The translations under genes and the position numbers were made by a program. Positions 36,949 to 46,596 of a DNA stretch of 64,000 nt are shown piece by piece. The stretch's first letter is position 1. Each line of letters opens with the position of its first letter. Under the pieces are notes generated by a model. That model was given only the letters and a program-made list of their open reading frames with translations. It ran no database searches and had not been told where the DNA came from. Source of the DNA: Deltaproteobacteria bacterium (lineage in GTDB: Bacteria; Desulfobacterota; Syntrophia; Syntrophales; JAFGHS01); NCBI GenBank assembly GCA_016928025.1, contig JAFGLN010000028.1, forward strand, positions 1-64,000, given 5' to 3'.

Positions 36949-38004
36949 ATGGCTTTTATCATCAGCGGACAAAAAATCATCGACCTGCGCAGCGACACGG
37001 TCACCCAACCGACGCCGGAGATGCGCGAGGCCATGGCCCGGGCCGATGTGGGCGATGATGTGTACGGCGAGGACCCGACGGTCAACCGGCTGGAGGAAAA
37101 AGCGGCTGAGCTGATGGGCAAGGAGGCGGGGCTTTTCGTCGCCAGCGGCACCATGGGGAACCTCGCGGCCCTTCTGTCGCACTGCGACCGGGGCGACGAG
37201 GTCATTCTGGGCGACCAGGCCCACACATTCATTTACGAAGCGGGCGGTTCGGCGGCTTTATGCGGCATCCACCCGCGTCCGGTCCCCAATCAGGCCGACG
37301 GCGCAATGTGCCTTGAAGATATCGATGCCGCGATCCGTCCTGAAAACATCCACTTCCCCCGGACCCGTCTGATCTGCCTGGAAAATACCCACAACCGCTG
37401 TTCCGGCGCCGTCCTTTCCGTCGAATACACGAAGGCCGTTGCTGACCTGGCACAGGCCCGCAACTTAAAACTGCACATGGACGGCGCCCGTATTTTTAAC
37501 GCGGCAACGGCATTGGGTGTGGCCGCCTCCGAACTCGCCGCCCCCGCCGATTCCATTACCTTCTGTTTATCCAAGGCCCTGTGCGTCCCCGTCGGATCGG
37601 TCCTCTGCGGCAGCTGCCGGTTCATCGCAGAAGCCCGTCGGATTCGCAAAATGCTGGGGGGCGGCATGCGGCAGGCCGGTATCCTGGCCGCGGCCGGTCT
37701 GGTGGCCCTGGAGGAAATCGTTCCCCGCCTGCACGAAGATCACACCCGCGCGAAAAAGCTGGCAGCCGGGCTCCGTTCCCTCCCTGGCCTCACGATCGAG
37801 CCGGTTTCCACCAATATCGTTTATTTTCATCTGGTGCCGGATGCCGCTATGACGGACGTACAATTCATTGAAGAACTGGCCGCACGGAACATCAAAATCA
37901 TGAACATCGCCAGACGCCGCTTCCGGGCCGTCCTCCATTACTGGATCGACGGTGAGGATGTAAACACGGCCATAGAAGCATTCCGGCAGGTATTAAAAAC
38001 GTAA
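36949..38004 (+). CDS. Threonine aldolase-like PLP enzyme (GntG/beta-eliminating lyase family)
   Basis: A 351-residue fold-type I PLP enzyme. [38 protein letters not shown] and [15 protein letters not shown] are the hallmark L-threonine-aldolase blocks, [11 protein letters not shown] supplies the cofactor Asp, and SFCLSK-type text ([17 protein letters not shown]) supplies the PLP lysine. The likely reaction is cleavage of threonine or allo-threonine to glycine and acetaldehyde. Ribosome site is poor. The gene is 16 bp upstream of an HSL-type hydrolase on the same strand. Confidence 0.9.
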   Translation: MAFIISGQKIIDLRSDTVTQPTPEMREAMARADVGDDVYGEDPTVNRLEEKAAELMGKEAGLFVASGTMGNLAALLSHCDRGDEVILGDQAHTFIYEAGGSAALCGIHPRPVPNQADGAMCLEDIDAAIRPENIHFPRTRLICLENTHNRCSGAVLSVEYTKAVADLAQARNLKLHMDGARIFNAATALGVAASELAAPADSITFCLSKALCVPVGSVLCGSCRFIAEARRIRKMLGGGMRQAGILAAAGLVALEEIVPRLHEDHTRAKKLAAGLRSLPGLTIEPVSTNIVYFHLVPDAAMTDVQFIEELAARNIKIMNIARRRFRAVLHYWIDGEDVNTAIEAFRQVLKT

Positions 38005-38020
38005 GACAAGGAGCAAGTCC

Positions 38021-38905
38021 ATGAGCGAAGACATCAAGACCGTCCGCGAATTATTGGCCCAAATGCCCGATTCCTCGGGCAAACCCGTTGAAGAACAGCG
38101 CCGAATCATGGAGGAATCCATGGCATCCGCCCATCTGCCCACGGGCTTCACTATCGAGAGTGCCGTCGCCGACGGCGTTCCGGCTGAATGGATCAAGCTG
38201 GATGGCGCGCCTGCGGACGGAGCCATTTTCTACCTGCATGGGGGCGGCTACGCCATGGGATCGCCGAGAACACACCGGCAAACGGTCGCCTATATTGCCA
38301 GAGCATGCGGGGTATCGGCCTTAGCGCTCAATTACCGTCTAGCGCCGGAACATCCCTTCCCCGCCGCCGTCGAGGACGCGGTGGCGGGTTACCGCTGGCT
38401 GCTCAAACAAGGTATCAAACCGGCCCAAATCGCGATTGCCGGAGATTCCGCCGGAGGAGGCCTGACGCTGGCAACACTCCTCCAACTCCGTGACAGCGGC
38501 GATCCTCCGCCCGCCTGTGGCATATGCCTTTCCCCCTGGGCCGATCTGACCTGTTCTTCCGAAACGTATATCAGCAAAGCGGAAACAGACCCCATGATCT
38601 CGCAAGACATCAAACCCATGTCCTCCATGTATCTTAATGGACAGGATCCGAAAACGCCGCTGGCCTCGCCCGTTTTTGCCGATTTAACGGGCCTGCCCCC
38701 GATTCTCATTCAAGTCGGATCCGAAGAAATGCTTCTCGGCGACTCCCTCGCCCTGGCCCGCCGGGCCGGACTGTGCAGTATCAGCATGACGCTGGAGATC
38801 TGGAAAGATATGATCCATGTCTGGCATATGTTCTCACCCATCCTCCGGGAAGGAAGGGACGCCATCGAAAATATCGGCACGTTCTACAGGGATCATATTA
38901 AATGA
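38021..38905 (+). CDS. HSL-family alpha/beta hydrolase
   Basis: A 294-residue esterase/lipase of the hormone-sensitive-lipase (family IV) group. The oxyanion motif YLHGGGYAMGS and the nucleophile motif AGDSAGGGLTLA are visible; the catalytic Asp is in the SEEMLLGD region and the His in MIHVWHMF. No signal peptide, so cytosolic. Acts on small acyl esters. Starts 16 bp after the aldolase-like gene with a usable AAGGAG site and forms a two-gene operon with it. Confidence 0.9.
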   Translation: MSEDIKTVRELLAQMPDSSGKPVEEQRRIMEESMASAHLPTGFTIESAVADGVPAEWIKLDGAPADGAIFYLHGGGYAMGSPRTHRQTVAYIARACGVSALALNYRLAPEHPFPAAVEDAVAGYRWLLKQGIKPAQIAIAGDSAGGGLTLATLLQLRDSGDPPPACGICLSPWADLTCSSETYISKAETDPMISQDIKPMSSMYLNGQDPKTPLASPVFADLTGLPPILIQVGSEEMLLGDSLALARRAGLCSISMTLEIWKDMIHVWHMFSPILREGRDAIENIGTFYRDHIK

Positions 38906-39383
38906 CCTGCCGAACGACTACATAAAAAATATCGGCAAACGGCGTTGGCCTCTCCCCGCAGGACTCCGGACAGGCACCTATGGGAAAAAGCCCTGCGGGC
39001 TAATCTCACGACTCGATGCATGATAGACTTCGCCTTTAGTATCCACTGTCTGACCATCGTTAACATCATTCAAATACCTGCCTAAGTCAATATAAGAACC
39101 ACCTTAAATTGACAACTCCAATGACTGCCTATCCAGTTTACATTTCACTTTTCACATTTTGCATGACATGGCGATAGCCCTATGTATCCGCATCATTATA
39201 TCATTATAATTATATTGCCATTACACGGATAATAATGCTTGACTTTAAACTTGCGCCATAATTTTCTTGACTTCAAGATATGATTATGTATTTATATAAT
39301 TATATCTTTATGATTTAATATTTTTTATAGATACTATCATTGTTTTAATAGTTGGGAGCGCATTGGGTATTAAGGGGCATACT
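38906..39383. other. Strongly AT-rich intergenic stretch
   Basis: About 480 bp with runs such as ATTATATCATTATAATTATA. No supported gene, hairpin terminator or repeat. Base composition differs clearly from the flanking GC-rich genes. Confidence 0.55.
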
Positions 39384-40232
39384 ATGAAAAAGAATATTTT
39401 GTATTGTTTAATGGTAATCTTTTGCGTCATCTCTGTTGGATGTGCAAAGATTCAAACTGTTGTGTCAAGTAGTGATGAACTGCTTCTCCCGATAGAAAAT
39501 CATCAAAGTGTTCTCAAGCCGGACTTTCAGTTTTTAGGAAAGATTTACGTTCCCTTAAACGTCGATGGGAATCACATGTCGCAAGGGGCACGCCTGGAGA
39601 GCGAATCTTTAGTTTACGGACAGTCCAGCAGCGAAAATGTCATTGAAAAAGCGCTCATCACTCGCACTTATGAAATACGAGGCGCAAGTTCTGAATTTCT
39701 ACCCGATCTCGATTTTCATCATTTACAGTCGCTGGGTTCCGGAACCCTAAGAATAGCCTCAAAAAAATTGTCCTATCATCTTTTGGTCCATCACAACATT
39801 CTTGAGGAAAATGAGAAGAAATTGATCAGCGATAACAAACTCCATATGGGGGATTGTTATCTTCTCAAAGCATACACGGGCAAGTTAAAGAGCTATTTCA
39901 CGAAGGCAAAAAGCCACATCCTTTATCTTGAAAGAATCAGTAACGGCAAAACAGGTTCAGTGTGCAACCAGGTCATCAGGGCAGATGATCAGCGAATAGG
40001 CATCTTTTCAGCAAGAGCGGATAAGTACGTTGGAAAACTGTTTGGGGTAAATACTGAGGAAAAGAACGTTCCCGCAGAACCATCCGCCAAGAAACCGGAT
40101 ATCGGGATACCGGTTGACAAAGGAACGGAGCTTGAAAAGAAACTAACCACACTGAAAAGCCTTTTGGATAAAAATCTGATTACTCAAGATGACTACAATA
40201 AAAAGAAGTCGAAGCTTTTAGAAGACTACTAG
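39384..40232 (+). CDS. SHOCT-domain lipoprotein of unknown function
   Basis: A 282-residue lipoprotein: signal KNILYCLMVIFCVISVGC with lipobox Cys, a beta-rich middle without a known family, a Lys/Pro linker near 230-245 and a C-terminal SHOCT motif (LEKKLTTLKSLLDKNLITQDDYNKKK). SHOCT tails are short helical adaptors that often mediate oligomerisation. ATG 39384 follows AAGGGG, so I prefer it over the upstream TTG in the track. Its codons are noticeably AT-rich relative to neighbours and it sits between two AT-rich gaps, which suggests recent acquisition. Confidence 0.75.
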   Translation: MKKNILYCLMVIFCVISVGCAKIQTVVSSSDELLLPIENHQSVLKPDFQFLGKIYVPLNVDGNHMSQGARLESESLVYGQSSSENVIEKALITRTYEIRGASSEFLPDLDFHHLQSLGSGTLRIASKKLSYHLLVHHNILEENEKKLISDNKLHMGDCYLLKAYTGKLKSYFTKAKSHILYLERISNGKTGSVCNQVIRADDQRIGIFSARADKYVGKLFGVNTEEKNVPAEPSAKKPDIGIPVDKGTELEKKLTTLKSLLDKNLITQDDYNKKKSKLLEDY

Positions 40233-40757
40233 TTAAGTTTCTTTTTTACATGTGAGGGATTGGTCGTCCAATCCGACTCCATGTTGCGGGAGCATTTGAA
40301 AACTTGGCTGTTTTTATCTCGCTTGCCTTCCGAGGTCTCTCTTATGTCTTTACTCAGGGGTCGGCTGGCGGATTGAATCAGGCGGCTCTTAAAAGATATA
40401 TCCGATCATTGATCCGGGCCTCCCGTTCAGGATCGGATCCGATGTGCAACCCCTGTCGGAGTAACAGGCTTTTCGGCAGGATCAAAGGCGGATAGGCGTC
40501 AGCATTCTGGGAGTTCTCTCTATATTATGCAACGACGATGAAGCAGATTTTCCACACAACGGTCCAATATTAATGACATTTTCCTTTGCACAAAACAGTG
40601 TCAGTAACAAAAAGTTACCATATCGGACAAAGATTCCTTCATATCATAGAAGGGAGGTGACGGAGAAAGAAAGATTCCAACTGTTTTACAGTAGTTATCA
40701 CAAGGTCCGTTAATTAAATTTAAAAAGAAAAATATCCTAAACATAAGGAGGATATCC
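40233..40757. other. Intergenic stretch, no convincing gene
   Basis: About 525 bp. A 63-codon frame at 40304-40495 has no ribosome site and no recognised motif. The leader of the porin gene (AAGGAGG site at 40745) ends the stretch. Nothing else identified. Confidence 0.5.
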
Positions 40758-41903
40758 ATGAGGAAACTATTGACAGTCATTTGTTTATCAGTATTGCTTA
40801 TTTTCCTTGCAGCGCCTGCATTCGCGCAGCAGAACGATTTCGGTAAGAGACTGGAGAAGCTTGAAAATACAATCGGTGCCTGGAATTTTTATGGCAGCAT
40901 CCGTTTGCTGGCCATATGGGAGGAACAGACAGAAACGACGATTGGTTTTAAGGGTTCGACGCCCACGGGCGGAGACAGGGACCTTACATTTGACCTGCAG
41001 GACAACACGCGTCTCGGCGCCCTTGTTAAGAAGGGTAATTTGTCGGCCGGATATGAAATCGCCTTAGATGATACTGATGCCTTAGAAACAAGAATAGCCT
41101 ATGCCAAATGGACCTTCGACAACGGTATCGGACTCCTTATCGGCCAGCATTATACCCCCGCCGTCGTCGACGTATCAGATTCAATAGCAATTAATGACAA
41201 TTCTTATATGTGGAGTGTTCCCTATAACGGCCGCCGTCCCCAATTTACGCTTTCGTACGGCGGTCTGAGGGTCGGATTGGTCAAACAGCATGCCCAGTAT
41301 GTCATAAGCGGCGCGCCGGCGGATGCAGAGATAGACACAACTATTCCAAAGATCGAAGCTTCCTACACATACAGACCAACAAAGAAAGCGTGGTTTACCG
41401 TCGTCGGCGGATACCAGACCTACGCCCTTTCATCGGAGATTGGGGAAGAGTATGATATTGATTCCTACGTCATCGGTGCAGCCGGCAAAATGAAATTCGG
41501 CCCGGCGTCTGTGGCTGCATGCGTTTGGACAGGTCAGAACACGGCCCCATATGGTCTGTTGTCAGCCGCCAAATGGACGGGTGCTAATAAATCCGCGATT
41601 AGAATCGAAGCGGATGGTCTCAAAGACGAGCAGGTCCTGGGTGTAACCAGCGTTGCGACCTTTGATGCTTCGAAAGCGCTGTCTTTTGAAGCCGGTGCTG
41701 CCTATCAGAAAACAACCAGTGATCGTACAGGCTACACAGAAGACGATGAAACTATTGGTTATTACTTACAGAGCAGAATCAAAGTTTCCAAATACCTCTG
41801 GTTTATCCCGGAAATCGGCTACTTCGACTACAAAGATGATCTGAAAGGAGCGGATCAGGGTCAAATGTGGTATGCAGGCATCCAAACCAGGATCGATTTC
41901 TAA
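40758..41903 (+). CDS. Outer-membrane porin
   Basis: A 381-residue protein with a signal peptide (LTVICLSVLLIFLAAPAFA), a short N-terminal helix (FGKRLEKLENTIGAW) and alternating amphipathic strands ending in WYAGIQTRIDF, a C-terminal Phe as recognised by the BAM complex. This is the layout of a 16-strand-like deltaproteobacterial porin. AAGGAGGATATCC precedes the ATG. It is upstream of the decayed peptide transporter, and may have supplied substrate uptake across the outer membrane. Confidence 0.82.
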   Translation: MRKLLTVICLSVLLIFLAAPAFAQQNDFGKRLEKLENTIGAWNFYGSIRLLAIWEEQTETTIGFKGSTPTGGDRDLTFDLQDNTRLGALVKKGNLSAGYEIALDDTDALETRIAYAKWTFDNGIGLLIGQHYTPAVVDVSDSIAINDNSYMWSVPYNGRRPQFTLSYGGLRVGLVKQHAQYVISGAPADAEIDTTIPKIEASYTYRPTKKAWFTVVGGYQTYALSSEIGEEYDIDSYVIGAAGKMKFGPASVAACVWTGQNTAPYGLLSAAKWTGANKSAIRIEADGLKDEQVLGVTSVATFDASKALSFEAGAAYQKTTSDRTGYTEDDETIGYYLQSRIKVSKYLWFIPEIGYFDYKDDLKGADQGQMWYAGIQTRIDF

Positions 41904-41989
41904 CAAAGGAGTATGCCGTATCCTATTGTCTGGATAAGGCTGCATAATAGGAAAATGCCCAAGGCTTTTTTGATGGGGCATTGAAAATT

Positions 41990-42047
41990 AAAAACGCTTG
42001 CAGGTCGAGATTCCATTATCGGGAGTCGGGCCTGCAAGCATTGTTTG
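41990..42047 (+). terminator. Hairpin downstream of the porin gene
   Basis: GCTTGCAGGTC pairs with GGCCTGCAAGC (10 of 11) around a loop of about 20 bases, followed by ATTGTTTG. The loop is long and the T-run short, so this is a weak terminator; a smaller hairpin (AATGCCC/GGGGCATT) sits at 41953-41982. The remainder of the gap to 42249 holds no supported gene. Confidence 0.45.
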
Positions 42048-42249
42048 AGTTATCGTTATCCAGGGAACCGGCAAAAATACCTATAAGTGAAAGAACACTG
42101 TCAATTTACAGTTCTGATTGGGAATCTTGAATAAATAAAATTTCATTTTTTTGCCACACAACCTGCATAGGTTCAGATGTTTTTCCGATTTTCGGAATGG
42201 TCACACCCACTCAATTAAAATGAATGATCTCACTGGTTAGGAGTGTTTT

Positions 42250-42399
42250 ATGCGAGGTTTCTTGATCAGGCGACTGTTGGCGCTCATTCCGGGGCTGTGC
42301 CTGACAATCGTGGTGTACGGCATCAATATCTTCGGCAACGCCATACGCGACCTCCTCGATCCGAGGCTGCGTGGCGGCGGCGGACGATACAGCCTATAG
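42250..42399 (+). pseudogene. Collapsed dppB/dppC permease remnant
   Basis: A 49-codon frame with a good GGAG site. Its first 14 residues (MRGFLIRRLLALIP) are those of a DppB/OppB-type permease start, and the rest (PGLCLTIVVYGINIFGNAIRDLLDP) is the C-terminal tail typical of DppC/OppC. Two permease genes of about 2 kb have therefore been reduced to their outer ends by one deletion, joined at a short IPG-encoding match. The remnant cannot form a transport channel. The intact solute-binding protein follows 71 bp downstream. Misassembly across a repeat is an alternative. Confidence 0.75.
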
Positions 42400-42470
42400 A
42401 GGATGATAAAAAGCATAATCAAGCTTTGCCATGAAACAAAATGCTAATTATTTTCAAAAGGAGGTCCAAG

Positions 42471-44186
42471 ATGAAAAAGCTTTACCATTGTATTTTAGTG
42501 ATTGCAGCTTCGTTATTATTTCTTTGCCTGTTTAATTTTGGAGCCACGGCGGCAGAAAAAGTGCAAACTGGAGGTACACTCACGTTTGCCGATATGTTTC
42601 CCCGTCAGAACCCAAGGACCTGGGATAATGGGGACTGGAATTGGCGTCATGGATACGATACGGGATATTATATCGAGCACCTCCTGGTGGGTGACCTGCA
42701 GAAAGGACCACGGGGCACTAAAAAATTCGCATTTCAAAACAGCGGTGATAACCTACCGGCTGATTGTGTCCGCGGCGAGCTTGTAGAGAAATGGGAAGTT
42801 AAGAAAGAGCCGTTGAGCATTGTATTTACCGTACGCAAGGGCATTATGTGGCAGGAAAAACCCGGCGTGATGAAGGCACGGGAATTTGTCGCCGATGACA
42901 TCGTTAACAGTATGAACCGCCTGAAATCCTCTCGCAAAGCGACTCCATACTACTATGATTTTATCGACCGGCTTGAAGCGAAGGACAAATATACAGTGAT
43001 TGCCCATCTGAAGGAATGGAATGCCGAGTGGCCATACTATATGGGCTATGGATACTATGATGGTATTCAGGCACTAGAGCAGGATAAAGGGCCGGGAGGA
43101 GCCGCCAAATGGGAGAATGCCTGTGGTACGGGTCCCTTTATGCTTGAGGAATACAAAAGTGGTCACTCATCAACATATGTGAAAAATCCTAATTATTGGG
43201 ATTCCGACGTCATTAACGGGCAGAAATATCAATTGCCCCTGTTGGATAAAGCCATTTCAATGTTCATCAAAGACCCCTCCACCCAGCTGGCGGCCATCAG
43301 AACCGGCAAGCTGGACATGGTGATGCGTTTGAGCAACAGGGAAATGCAGGAATTGAAAAAAACCACTCCCGAGCTGATCTGGTCAAAATATCTCGACATC
43401 AATTCAAGCTACATCGCCCTCCGCATGGACCGGAAGCCATTCGATGATGTCCGCGTCAGGCGGGCAGTCAATATGTCCATAGACAGGGATAAGATTTCGA
43501 ATACCTTCTCCGGTGGGGAGACAGTAAGGGTAATGGTCCCCTTCCCGCCGTCCGCGCAGAATGTCTATACACCCCTCGAGAAGCTGCCGCCCGCGGCGAA
43601 GGAACTTTTCACTTACAATCCTGAGAAGGCCAAGAAGCTTCTGGCTGAAGCGGGATATCCCAACGGGTTTACCTTCAAGTGCACATATGGCGGCGGCAAT
43701 TCGGAAACCATCGATTTTCTGTCCATGATCGCGGCTATGCTGGCGGAGGTCGGTGTCACGATGGAGATCGATGTCATGTCTTATCCCTCCGCCTTGAGCA
43801 AAATGACAAAGAAGGTCCATGAAAACGGTTATCTTATAAGCGCTACTCAGGGGACGCCCCTGGCGTTCATCCGAAAAACCTTCTTAACGAAACAGACTTG
43901 GAACGCCTCCATGATGAGCGATCCCTATATTGACAAAACGTGGGAACGGCTTTCTTCCGATCCCGAATTGACGCAAAAGCAGATTGATTCTGAACTGAAG
44001 AAACTGGGCGTCTATATTATCGAGCAGGCACCGATGCTCTTCTTGGACGGCGCTTACAACTACTGCGCCCGGTGGCCCTGGGTGAAAAACTACTACGGCG
44101 AGCTCCGAGTGGGTGCCCACCGTGTGTCACCCATCATTGCCCGGATCTGGATCGACCAGGAACTGAAGAAGAAGATGGGGCATTAG
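42471..44186 (+). CDS. ABC transporter family 5 solute-binding protein (peptide/nickel type)
   Basis: A 571-residue periplasmic binding protein. Signal peptide KLYHCILVIAASLLFLCLF...GATA, then TGGTLTFADMFPR-type start, DIVNSMNRLKSS, GTGPFMLEEYKSG, KNPNYWD, DDVRVRRAVNMSIDRDKI and NPEKAKKLLAEAGYPNGF, all family-5 (DppA/OppA) landmarks. It should capture peptides or similar solutes. AAAAGGAGG precedes the ATG, so the longer track start is dropped. The gene is intact, yet the permease genes before it and the ATPase after it are both broken, so it is either orphaned or serves another transporter. Confidence 0.9.
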   Translation: MKKLYHCILVIAASLLFLCLFNFGATAAEKVQTGGTLTFADMFPRQNPRTWDNGDWNWRHGYDTGYYIEHLLVGDLQKGPRGTKKFAFQNSGDNLPADCVRGELVEKWEVKKEPLSIVFTVRKGIMWQEKPGVMKAREFVADDIVNSMNRLKSSRKATPYYYDFIDRLEAKDKYTVIAHLKEWNAEWPYYMGYGYYDGIQALEQDKGPGGAAKWENACGTGPFMLEEYKSGHSSTYVKNPNYWDSDVINGQKYQLPLLDKAISMFIKDPSTQLAAIRTGKLDMVMRLSNREMQELKKTTPELIWSKYLDINSSYIALRMDRKPFDDVRVRRAVNMSIDRDKISNTFSGGETVRVMVPFPPSAQNVYTPLEKLPPAAKELFTYNPEKAKKLLAEAGYPNGFTFKCTYGGGNSETIDFLSMIAAMLAEVGVTMEIDVMSYPSALSKMTKKVHENGYLISATQGTPLAFIRKTFLTKQTWNASMMSDPYIDKTWERLSSDPELTQKQIDSELKKLGVYIIEQAPMLFLDGAYNYCARWPWVKNYYGELRVGAHRVSPIIARIWIDQELKKKMGH

Positions 44187-44275
44187 CTCAATGATCATCG
44201 GGGATGCCGGGGATGGGACGGCACCAGGACCGGCGTCTCGAAAACAATAAATATCTTGAGAAAGAAATTAAGCTT

Positions 44276-44904
44276 ATGCCACCCTTACTGGAAGTAAAAG
44301 ATCTGAAGACGTATTTTTACAGCCACGACGGCTTTGTGAAGGCGTTGGATGGCGTATCGTTCGACATCAACGAGGGGGAGACCCTGGGGCTGGTGGGAGA
44401 GAGCGGGTGCGGCAGCGGGCGATGATCGCCATGGGACTGGGCGGCAACTCCAGGATGATCATCGCCGACGAGCCGACGACGACCCTGGACGTGACGGTGC
44501 AGGCGCAGATTCTGGAACTGCTGAAGAACCTCACGCGGGACTTCGGGACGGCTTTGATCATCATTACACATAATCACGGGGTCGTGGCCCGATACGCGGA
44601 CCGGGTGAACGTGATGTATGCGGGCAAGATTTTGGAGATCGCCTCCCGTCTAGAGATCTACCATAATCCGCTCCATCCCTATACCAAGGCGCTGTTGTCG
44701 GCCGTACCCATCGCCAATCCGCGGGCGGAGTCCCAGCTGGAGCATATCCTGCTCAAAGGGGAGGTCCCCAGCCCCCTGTTCCCGCCTTCGGGTTGCACCT
44801 TTCATCCCCGGTGCGAATCGGCTATCGAAAGCTGTTCCGTCAACAAACCTCAAATGAAGGAGCAGTTGCCCGGCTACTTTGTTAGCTGCCATCTGCATGA
44901 CTAA
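44276..44904 (+). pseudogene. Internally deleted DppD-type ABC ATPase
   Basis: The first 49 codons (44276-44425) read as a normal DppD start ([10 protein letters not shown] ... [13 protein letters not shown]) and stop in the Walker A loop, after GESGCG, at TGA. A second frame from 44407 resumes at the end of the signature ([12 protein letters not shown]) and carries Walker B (MIIADEPTTTLDV), the H-loop (IIITHNHG) and the C-terminal peptide-transporter domain with four Cys-type residues (GCTFHPRCESAIESCS). About 130 codons, with Walker A Lys/Ser, the Q-loop and LSGG, are gone, and the frame is shifted. The join lies in AGCGGGTGCGG, similar to both ends. The stop of part one overlaps an ATG of part two, so a C-terminal half could still be made, but not an ATPase. 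Confidence 0.85.
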
Positions 44905-45077
44905 CAATGAGCGAACAGCAGGATTCAGAACGAAAATTGAAGCTGAATGTCATATCTTAATTCTGATGTTTCAAAGAAAATAAATAACTGCTATTAACAA
45001 CGAGCAAAAATATGATTCGACGTCAGACAATAATGCAGACGGAATTGTTAAATAACGTGCATCGATATGGAGGTGCT

Positions 45078-46538
45078 ATGGCTGAAGAAGAAGTTAAGAA
45101 AAACAGAATGCAGGAAATCCTTGCGCGTGTAAAGGCAGACCCGGAACTTGCTCGGACTCAATTGAACGGTCCGTCTCCGGCAGGTCCGCTGTCTCAGTAT
45201 ATCGCCGATAGTCAAACGGCCGCCCTCCCCGATGAGATATGGGAGCTGGCAAAAAGGCATTTCCTTGACACCTTCGCTTCCCTAATTGTCAGTTCACCCC
45301 TGAAGCCGGCGCGGCTCGCACATGCATTCGCTCAATTTCACGGGGGCAACAGCGGCCCAGCCCACCTGCTGACAACAGACCGTACAACCGGTCTGATAGA
45401 CGCCATCTTTGCCAACGCGATCACTGCCCACGCGGCGGAGATCAATGATTTTTGCCCCTCCGCCTTTGTGCAGCCGGGGCCACCCATCATTTCCACCGTA
45501 TTCGCACTCGCCGAACTGATCAAGGCGTCGGGGGAAGAGATGCTGCGGGCCATGATCACGGGCTATGAAATCGCCTGTCGCCTTCCCAAGGGGTTGGGAA
45601 TCGACAATCTTCAAACGGCAGGGCTCTCGTCGCACGGTGTCGGGGCCACCTTTGGTTCCGCGGCTGCCGCAGCCTCTCTTCTGAAGATGCCGCCGGACCT
45701 GATTCGATACGTTCTGGCTTACTGTGTGCAGCAGGCATCCGGTTCATTCAACTGGATCCGTGACGAAGAACACATGGAAAAAGCGTTTCTTTTTGCCGGC
45801 ATGCCGGCACGCAACGGGGCAACCGCCGCTCTCCTGGTACAGCATGGATTTACCGGCGTCAGCGATCCCTTCGAGGGAACACCGAACTGGCTTCTCAGCG
45901 CCACATTTTTCGGCCCTGACTCGGACTTGGATAAAGAAAAGCTGGTGCGAAATCTCGGTGTTGACTTTGAATTGCCCCTGGTGGGATACAAACGGTATCC
46001 CGTCGGGGGGCCGACGCAGCCCAGTGTGGAGGGTCTTCTAAAATTGATTCAAACCGTCGATCGACGGGAAATCGAGAAAATCGTCATCAAGATGCCCGGC
46101 CAGCCGTATATTTTCGACCAGGCCCTCATGCCGGCTTTAAATCTGCGGTATTTGGCCGCCGTCATCCTGGAGGACGGTGGTCTGACATTCGATACCGCTC
46201 AATCCGAAGAACGCATGGCGACCCTGTCCATTCAGGAAAAGATGAAAAAGGTGACGCTCGTGCATGATCCATCCCAGGAACGGGAGGTCCGCCTTGAATC
46301 CTCCCATGTGGAAATTTTCTTGAAAAACGGTTCCTGGCAAAGTATCTTCATCGAGAATGTTCTGGGCTTCCCGGAACGGCCCATGAGTCGCGAAGATGTT
46401 GAGGTCAAGGCATTGAATCTCGCCGCCCCCATCATCGGTACGGAAAAAGCGACGAAGCTGGTGGACACGATGTGGCATCTGGATGACGTCAAGGATATTC
46501 AAACCATTGTTCCTCTCTTGATACCGGAAAACCAATAA
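45078..46538 (+). CDS. MmgE/PrpD family protein
   Basis: A 486-residue protein of the MmgE/PrpD fold (2-methylcitrate dehydratase, cis-aconitate decarboxylase and relatives). LAKRHFLDTFASLIVSS at the start, FANAITAHAAEINDF where the family has its AHxxDxDD-type active-site motif, the SHGVGATFGSAAAAASLL helix and KRYPVGGPTQPSVEG are typical. The motif AHAAEINDF departs from the classical acidic form, so activity may differ. ATG 45078 with GGAGGTG is chosen over 45012. Together with the CoA transferase that follows 58 bp later it suggests breakdown of a branched or dicarboxylic acid. Confidence 0.85.
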   Translation: MAEEEVKKNRMQEILARVKADPELARTQLNGPSPAGPLSQYIADSQTAALPDEIWELAKRHFLDTFASLIVSSPLKPARLAHAFAQFHGGNSGPAHLLTTDRTTGLIDAIFANAITAHAAEINDFCPSAFVQPGPPIISTVFALAELIKASGEEMLRAMITGYEIACRLPKGLGIDNLQTAGLSSHGVGATFGSAAAAASLLKMPPDLIRYVLAYCVQQASGSFNWIRDEEHMEKAFLFAGMPARNGATAALLVQHGFTGVSDPFEGTPNWLLSATFFGPDSDLDKEKLVRNLGVDFELPLVGYKRYPVGGPTQPSVEGLLKLIQTVDRREIEKIVIKMPGQPYIFDQALMPALNLRYLAAVILEDGGLTFDTAQSEERMATLSIQEKMKKVTLVHDPSQEREVRLESSHVEIFLKNGSWQSIFIENVLGFPERPMSREDVEVKALNLAAPIIGTEKATKLVDTMWHLDDVKDIQTIVPLLIPENQ

Positions 46539-46596
46539 GTCAAAGCCAGGAAACAACCAATGGGACAAGATAAACGGAACGGAGGGAAGAAATATT

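Noticed and set aside
40304-40495. 63-codon ORF between the lipoprotein and the porin
   Set aside because: No ribosome site or recognisable motif.
44907-44960. 18-codon ORF in the dppF position
   Set aside because: Too short to identify as a dppF remnant; mentioned only as a possibility in the finding on the transporter.
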